Shown here piece after piece: positions 57,818 to 64,000 of a stretch of DNA of 64,000 nt. The notes under the pieces are model-generated. The model had not been told where the DNA came from. It did no database searches and saw nothing but the letters and a program-made list of their open reading frames with translations. This DNA comes from Achromobacter mucicolens (GTDB taxonomy: Bacteria > Pseudomonadota > Gammaproteobacteria > Burkholderiales > Burkholderiaceae_B). Every line of letters starts with the position of its first letter. The first letter of the stretch is position 1. The translations under genes and the position numbers were made by a program. The stretch spans positions 1 through 64,000 of the forward strand of contig NZ_CADIJP010000020.1 of NCBI RefSeq assembly GCF_902859725.1, given 5' to 3'.

Positions 57818-59371
57818 TTACTGCTTCAGGTCGATGTCGCCGAACCAGAACGAGGTGTCCGGCTCCACGTACACGCCCGACAGGTTCTTCGACTTGACGT
57901 ACAGGTTGTTCTGGGTCACCAGGAAGGCCCACGGGGCGTCCTTCCAGATGGTTTCCTGAACGTTCTTGTAGATCTCGGTCTTCTTCTCGCGGTCGGTCGT
58001 GGCCAGCGCTTGCTGGACGCCTTCGTCAACCGACTTGTTCGAGTAGTACGACACGTTGTTCAGCACCGGCGGGAACGCGGCGGTGGTCAGCAGCGGACGC
58101 AGGCCCCAGTCGGCTTCACCGGTCGAGGACGACCAGCCGGCGTAGTACATGCGGACCTTGGCGTCTTCAGGCTTTTGCACCTGTTGGACGCGCTGCACGC
58201 GCTGGCCGGATTCCAGAACTTCCACGGAAACCTTGATGCCGACCTGGGCGAGCTGCTGCTGCAGGAACTGAACGACCTTCACCGAGGTGCCGTCGTTATA
58301 GGCGGACCACAGCGTGCTTTCGAAGCCGTTGGGGTAGCCGGCTTCGGCCAGCAGGGCCTTGGCCTTCTTGATGTCGTAGGGCCATGCGCCGATCTTGTGC
58401 GCGTAGTCCACGCCTTGCGGCACGACGCCGTCGATGACGGTGGCGTAGCCCGAGAACGCGACCTTGGCCAGGGCGTCCTTGTTGATGGCGTAGTTGATGG
58501 CTTCACGCACCTTGACGTTGTCGAAAGGCTTTTGCTGCGTGTTCATCGACAGGTAGCGGGCCATGATCGAGTTCTTGTGATCGACCACGTCCAGCTTTTC
58601 GTTCTTCTTCAGCACGGCGGCCTGCTCGAACGGCACCGGGAAGGCGAAGTGCGCTTCACCCGTCTGCACCACGGCGGCGCGGGTGTTGTTGTCGGTGACG
58701 GTGCGGAAGGTCAGCGTGTCGACCTTCGGGTAGCCCTTCTTCCAGTAACCGTCGAACTTCTTGACCTTCAGGTATTCAGCCGGCTTCCATTCGACGAATT
58801 CGAACGGGCCCGTGCCGACCGGGTGAAAGCCGATTTCCTTGCCGTACTTGGCCAGAGCAGCGGGCGAGATCATCATGGCGGCCGGGTGGGCCAGCGCGTT
58901 GATGAAGGCCGAGAACGGCTTCTTCAGCGTGATCTTGACGGTCATCGGATCGACCACTTCGGTCTTCTCGATGACGCTGAACTGGATGTAACGCGACAGG
59001 CGGTTGTCCGGGTTGGCCGGACGATCGAAGTTGATCTTGACCGCTTCGGCGTTGAAGTCGGTGCCGTCGTGGAACTTCACGCCGGGACGCAGCTTGAACG
59101 TGTAGACCAGGCCGTCTTCGCTGACCGTGTAGTCGGTCGCCAGGACCTTCTGCACCTTCAGGTCCTTGTCGAACTCGAACAGGCCTTCGTAGTAGGCCTT
59201 GCCAGCCGCCTGGTTCAGCGTGCTGTTGGTGTTGTAGGGATCAAGCGTTTCCAGCGCGATGGAAACGGCGAACGTCACGTCCTTGGCGGCATGGGCCATC
59301 GGCGCGGCGAGCACGCCGAAGGCCAGCGCGGCAGCGGCCATCAGCTTGGTGGGGCGCAGAACTTTCATCAT
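57818..59371 (-). CDS. gsiB: Periplasmic glutathione/peptide-binding protein GsiB
   Basis: A 517-residue family 5 solute-binding protein. It has a signal peptide (MMKVLRPTKLMAAAALAFG, cleavage after AHAA), SIALETLDPYNTNS and the family segment GLVYTFKLRPGVKFHDGT. It delivers glutathione or small peptides to GsiCD. The start at 59371 follows AGGAG. The length and order agree with E. coli GsiB. Confidence 0.93.
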   Translation of the reverse strand: MMKVLRPTKLMAAAALAFGVLAAPMAHAAKDVTFAVSIALETLDPYNTNSTLNQAAGKAYYEGLFEFDKDLKVQKVLATDYTVSEDGLVYTFKLRPGVKFHDGTDFNAEAVKINFDRPANPDNRLSRYIQFSVIEKTEVVDPMTVKITLKKPFSAFINALAHPAAMMISPAALAKYGKEIGFHPVGTGPFEFVEWKPAEYLKVKKFDGYWKKGYPKVDTLTFRTVTDNNTRAAVVQTGEAHFAFPVPFEQAAVLKKNEKLDVVDHKNSIMARYLSMNTQQKPFDNVKVREAINYAINKDALAKVAFSGYATVIDGVVPQGVDYAHKIGAWPYDIKKAKALLAEAGYPNGFESTLWSAYNDGTSVKVVQFLQQQLAQVGIKVSVEVLESGQRVQRVQQVQKPEDAKVRMYYAGWSSSTGEADWGLRPLLTTAAFPPVLNNVSYYSNKSVDEGVQQALATTDREKKTEIYKNVQETIWKDAPWAFLVTQNNLYVKSKNLSGVYVEPDTSFWFGDIDLKQ

Positions 59372-59408
59372 TGCAACTCCTGGTTCCAAAAAAAGGTCAA
59401 CTACTGAG

Positions 59409-61295
<1,887 letters not shown>

Positions 61296-61341
61296 CTCTT
61301 CTCATTCCCAAAATAAACCTACTGATCCAAACCGCCGCCGC

Positions 61342-62322
61342 TCATCGGTAGATGGCGGTTACCGGCTTCTCGCCTACGCGGGCGTAACCCCGGTACATGC
61401 CTTCCGTGTTGAACGGCAAGGCCACATTGCCCTGGGCGTCGACGGCCACCAGGCCGCCTTTGCCGCCGATGGTGGGCAGTTTTTCCATTACGACGCGGTC
61501 CGCCGCCGCTTCCAGCGAGGCGCCGCAGTATTCCATCTGGGCGGCCACGTCGTACGCGGCAACCATGCGGATGAACATTTCGCCCGTGCCCGTGGTGGAC
61601 ACGGCGCAGGTCTTGTTGCTGGCATAGGTGCCGGCCCCGATCAGAGGCGCATCGCCCACACGGCCGACCTGCTTGTTGGTGATGCCGCCGGTGGAGGTGG
61701 CGGCGGCCAGGTTGCCCTGCGCATCGACGGCCACTGCGCCCACGGTGCCGAACTTCTTGTCGGCGTCCAGCGGATCGGCGGGCGCGGGCTGGCCGCGCGC
61801 GACCATGGCCTGGCCGTCGTGATCCAGCACGGCGGCGTCCGGCGTTTCGCGCTGCACGCGCAGCAGCTGCTCGCGGCGGGCTTCGGTCGAGAAGTACGAC
61901 GGGTCGACGAGTTCCACGCCTTCCTGGGTGGCGAACGCTTCAGCGCCCTCGCCCACGAAGAACACGTGCTTGCTGTTTTCCATGACCTTGCGCGCGGCAA
62001 AGATCGGATTGCGCACGCGGTTCACGTTGGCGATGGCGCCGGAACGCAGCGTGGCGCCGTCCATGATGGCGGCGTCCAGTTCATGAGTGCCGGCACTGGT
62101 GAACACAGCGCCGTGGCCGGCGTTGAACAGGGGGCAATCTTCGAGCAGGCGCACGGCCTCGGTGACGGCGTCCAGGGCGCTGCCGCCCTTGGCCAGCACG
62201 GCCTGGCCGGCGGTCAGGATCGACTCCAGCGCCGCGAGGTATTCCTGTTCTTTCTCGGCAGACATGGCCGCGCGGGACATCGCGCCGGCGCCACCGTGAA
62301 TGGCAATCACGGGTTGAATCAT
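61342..62322 (-). CDS. iaaA: Isoaspartyl peptidase / L-asparaginase precursor (IaaA, plant-type)
   Basis: A 326-residue N-terminal-nucleophile hydrolase that splits isoaspartyl peptides and asparagine. The self-cleavage site Gly192-Thr193 is in FGTVGAVAVD, and the substrate loop TSTGGITNKQVGRVGD is complete. N-terminal VIAIHGGAG is the family start. Its ATG overlaps the stop of the RpiR gene by four bases (ATGA), so the two are coupled. E. coli has the same iaaA-gsiABCD order. Confidence 0.95.
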   Translation of the reverse strand: MIQPVIAIHGGAGAMSRAAMSAEKEQEYLAALESILTAGQAVLAKGGSALDAVTEAVRLLEDCPLFNAGHGAVFTSAGTHELDAAIMDGATLRSGAIANVNRVRNPIFAARKVMENSKHVFFVGEGAEAFATQEGVELVDPSYFSTEARREQLLRVQRETPDAAVLDHDGQAMVARGQPAPADPLDADKKFGTVGAVAVDAQGNLAAATSTGGITNKQVGRVGDAPLIGAGTYASNKTCAVSTTGTGEMFIRMVAAYDVAAQMEYCGASLEAAADRVVMEKLPTIGGKGGLVAVDAQGNVALPFNTEGMYRGYARVGEKPVTAIYR

Positions 62323-63194
62323 CGTTTACCTACTCCATGGATGAGCCACGGCATCACGGACTGGGTCACCCCAGCGGCGGCCGCAACGGAATTCTTGGCC
62401 CGATAGGCCACCGCCGCGGACAGGGCTTCAATGAGCCCCAACGCGGCGGTTTCGGAATTGGGAATGAGCTGGCGCGCCGAAAAGGCGTACAGCACGACGG
62501 ACGCCGTGGGCGCCAGCGGCGAGGTGGGCTTGTCCGTCAGCACCAGCACCGGCACCCCGGCCTGCTTGGCCGCGCCGGCCAGCGTCACGGTATCGGCCAG
62601 GTAACGCGGAAAACCGATGGCGATCACCAGATCGTTGCTGGTCATGCGCGACATCTGACGCGCCGCGTGCGACACGCCGCCGGGACCGGCCAGCGATTCG
62701 ACCGAATGCAGGTGCATGCACAGGCCGCGCTGCAAGAGGCCTGCGAGAAACCCGCTGGCGCCGAAACCGATGATGAAGACGCGCTCGGCGGCCAGGATGG
62801 CGTCGACCGCCTGTTCACAGGCAGCGGAATCCAACGCCTGCAGGTTGCGCTGCGCGTTGCGGATGTCTTCTTCGAGGGTTGCGGCAAAGATCTGGACGGC
62901 GCTGGCCGAGTGCGCCAGCTCGGTGCGCAGCTTCTCGACGGGCTCAAGCGCCGCTTCGAAGCCGCGGGCCAGTTCGGCGCGGAACTGCGGATAGCCCGGC
63001 AGGTCCAGGGCGCGCGCAAACCGGTTGGCCGTGGCGACCGACACGCCCACCGCCGCCGCGAACTCATCGATGGTCATGGTGGCGACGCGGAACTGGTGCG
63101 CCAGCACGTACTCGGCCATCTTGTGCTGGGTCCGGCTCAGCGCGGGCTGGGCCCGGGCGATCCGATCAGCGATCGTAATGGCGGACTTGGTCAT
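62319..63194 (-). CDS. RpiR/MurR-family transcriptional regulator with SIS domain
   Basis: A 291-residue regulator: an N-terminal HTH_6 domain (SRTQHKMAEYVLAHQFRVAT, then DEFAAAVGVSVATANRFARAL, residues about 18-77) and a C-terminal SIS sugar-phosphate-binding domain (about 120-260: ERVFIIGFGASGFLAGLL). It heads the iaaA-gsiABCD peptide cluster and overlaps iaaA, so it probably controls it. A 16-base operator-like inverted repeat lies just upstream. The ligand is unknown; amino-sugar or cell-wall metabolites are typical of the family (MurR), which would suit a cell-wall-peptide role. Confidence 0.9.
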   Translation of the reverse strand: MTKSAITIADRIARAQPALSRTQHKMAEYVLAHQFRVATMTIDEFAAAVGVSVATANRFARALDLPGYPQFRAELARGFEAALEPVEKLRTELAHSASAVQIFAATLEEDIRNAQRNLQALDSAACEQAVDAILAAERVFIIGFGASGFLAGLLQRGLCMHLHSVESLAGPGGVSHAARQMSRMTSNDLVIAIGFPRYLADTVTLAGAAKQAGVPVLVLTDKPTSPLAPTASVVLYAFSARQLIPNSETAALGLIEALSAAVAYRAKNSVAAAAGVTQSVMPWLIHGVGKR

Positions 63195-63228
63195 CGAACA
63201 GCGTGGTGGAAATCAGGCGGCGGGTTTA

Positions 63229-63244
63229 TGTAAATCTGTTTACA
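63229..63244. promoter_or_regulatory. Inverted repeat TGTAAA-N4-TTTACA upstream of the RpiR gene
   Basis: A perfect dyad, TGTAAA (63229-63234) TCTG TTTACA (63239-63244), centred 42 bases before the RpiR start, with AT-rich sequence following. It is a probable operator for autoregulation or control of the peptide operon, and may also affect the divergent GNAT gene. Confidence 0.6.
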
Positions 63245-63375
63245 CACAAATTTTAGTTAAGAAAATAGATTTTCATACTAAGGGTATACCCGTGAATAGA
63301 TGTAACAATCGAGCCTGAAAATCGGGGCCGGTTTGCGTTACGCTTGTTGCCCTGATTTCTGTCCCGCTATCTGGA

Positions 63376-63846
63376 ATGACCCGAATGACGCCCGTTTGGA
63401 CCTGCAAGCCCCACGCAAACCTGACCCCTGACGAGCTCTACGCCATCCTGCGGCTGCGCTCGGAGGTATTCGTGGTGGAACAGAACTGCGTGTTTCTCGA
63501 CATGGACGGCAAGGACCTGCAAGGGCAGACCGAGCATCTGATGGCCTGGCACGATGGCGAACTGGTGGCGTATTGCCGCCTGCTGGAGCCGGCCCTGAAC
63601 GACGGCCGCGCCGTCATCGGCCGCGTGATCACCGCCCCCGCCGCCCGCGGCACGGGCCTGGGCCACGAACTCATGCGCCGCGCCAAGGAAGAAGTGCAGC
63701 GTTTGTGGCCGGATCAGCCGGTGTACCTGGGCGCGCAGGCGCGATTGAAGGGTTATTACGGCGGCCACGGCTTCGTGCCGGTCACCGAGGAATACATGGA
63801 AGACGGCATCCCGCATGTGGGGATGCTGTTGCAGGAGACGGCGTAG
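63376..63846 (+). CDS. GNAT-family acetyltransferase (ElaA-like)
   Basis: A 156-residue GNAT acetyltransferase of the ElaA group. N-terminal LYAILRLRSEVFVVEQNC is the ElaA signature, and the acetyl-CoA loop is RVITAPAARGTGLGHELM. The acceptor is unknown. Starts at 63376 or 63385 (three codons apart) are both possible. It is divergent from the RpiR regulator. Confidence 0.85.
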   Translation: MTRMTPVWTCKPHANLTPDELYAILRLRSEVFVVEQNCVFLDMDGKDLQGQTEHLMAWHDGELVAYCRLLEPALNDGRAVIGRVITAPAARGTGLGHELMRRAKEEVQRLWPDQPVYLGAQARLKGYYGGHGFVPVTEEYMEDGIPHVGMLLQETA

Positions 63847-63883
63847 CGCGCGGCGCCCTCCTCTGCGTCAAGCAGGAACAAAA

Positions 63884-63910
63884 AAAGCGCCCGTCTTGAA
63901 CGGGCGCTTT
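63884..63910. terminator. Bidirectional terminator between the GNAT gene and the gene at the right edge
   Basis: An 11-bp perfect stem, AAAGCGCCCGT (63884-63894) with ACGGGCGCTTT (63900-63910), loop CTTGA. It has T-rich flanks on both strands: TTT(GA)TTTT on plus, and seven T residues on minus. Both converging genes can use it. Confidence 0.9.
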
Positions 63911-63972
63911 GATTTTGGCTGCCGGCGGCCGGCATCATCAGCCGGCCTGACCAGCCTGGCGTTCAGCAAGCG

Positions 63973-64000
63973 TTACTGCACCGCAGACACGTCCAGCTTC
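63973..64000 (-). CDS. C-terminal end of a gene that continues beyond the right edge
   Basis: A minus-strand frame ends with TAA at 63973-63975 and reads KLDVSAVQ before it. The bidirectional terminator about 60 bases downstream on the same strand supports a real gene end here. Eight residues are too few to identify the product. Confidence 0.4.

Overview
The window is GC-rich, densely packed chromosomal DNA from a betaproteobacterium of the family Alcaligenaceae. Achromobacter is the best guess and Bordetella the main alternative. The reasons are the protein sequences, the odhA/odhB and sdhCDAB-sdhE-gltA gene order, the ACC deaminase with its Lrp-type regulator, and a GC-rich intergenic repeat of a kind common in these genomes. 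The genus is inferred, not shown. I see no rRNA, tRNA, CRISPR array, prophage or insertion sequence.

Layout. 1-3.3 kb: the start of the 2-oxoglutarate dehydrogenase operon (odhA and the lipoyl domain of odhB, minus strand). 3.6-13.3 kb: accessory catabolism, with a divergent Lrp regulator/ACC deaminase pair (acdR/acdS), a divergent MFS transporter/LysR pair, a PuuE-type allantoinase - allantoate amidohydrolase-like - M20 peptidase operon, and a convergent OPT transporter. 13.4-20.4 kb: an orphan AceE-type dehydrogenase, malic enzyme MaeB, a DUF2214 membrane protein and an unrecognised membrane-anchored protein. 20.5-25.6 kb: a four-gene chaperone-usher fimbrial operon. 25.7-36.8 kb: a central-carbon block. 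gntR, sdhCDAB, sdhE and gltA lie on the minus strand; mdh and the methylcitrate genes prpBCD diverge on the plus strand. 36.9-46.7 kb: mixed housekeeping genes (HemJ-like protein, THUMP RNA methyltransferase, RDD and DUF2167 membrane proteins, LpxH-like phosphoesterase, acyl-CoA synthetase, gamma carbonic anhydrase, Hsp33, a TadE-like protein). 46.7-51.9 kb: ftsB, eno, a DUF1330 gene, pyrG and a membrane protein. 52-63.2 kb: one long minus-strand cluster that starts with an RpiR regulator and runs through iaaA, gsiABCD, a DmpA-type peptidase, a DppA-type D-aminopeptidase and an M24B aminopeptidase. 63.4-64 kb: a GNAT acetyltransferase and the last codons of a gene that continues off the window.

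How it works together. Many genes feed or run the TCA cycle: odhAB, maeB, gltA, sdhCDAB, mdh and prpBCD. ACC deaminase gives 2-oxobutyrate, which can be decarboxylated to propionyl-CoA (possibly by the AceE-like enzyme, inferred), and prpBCD oxidises propionyl-CoA to pyruvate and succinate. The 52-63 kb cluster looks like a scavenging system for peptides with unusual bonds (isoaspartyl, gamma-glutamyl, beta-amino, D-amino) under one sugar-phosphate-type regulator. It is the most system-like feature here. Other points of interest are an M20 peptidase whose metal-bridging Asp is displaced, a 91-bp tandem repeat, a 62-residue GTG-start gene behind a near-consensus promoter, and several clear operator-like dyads next to regulators.
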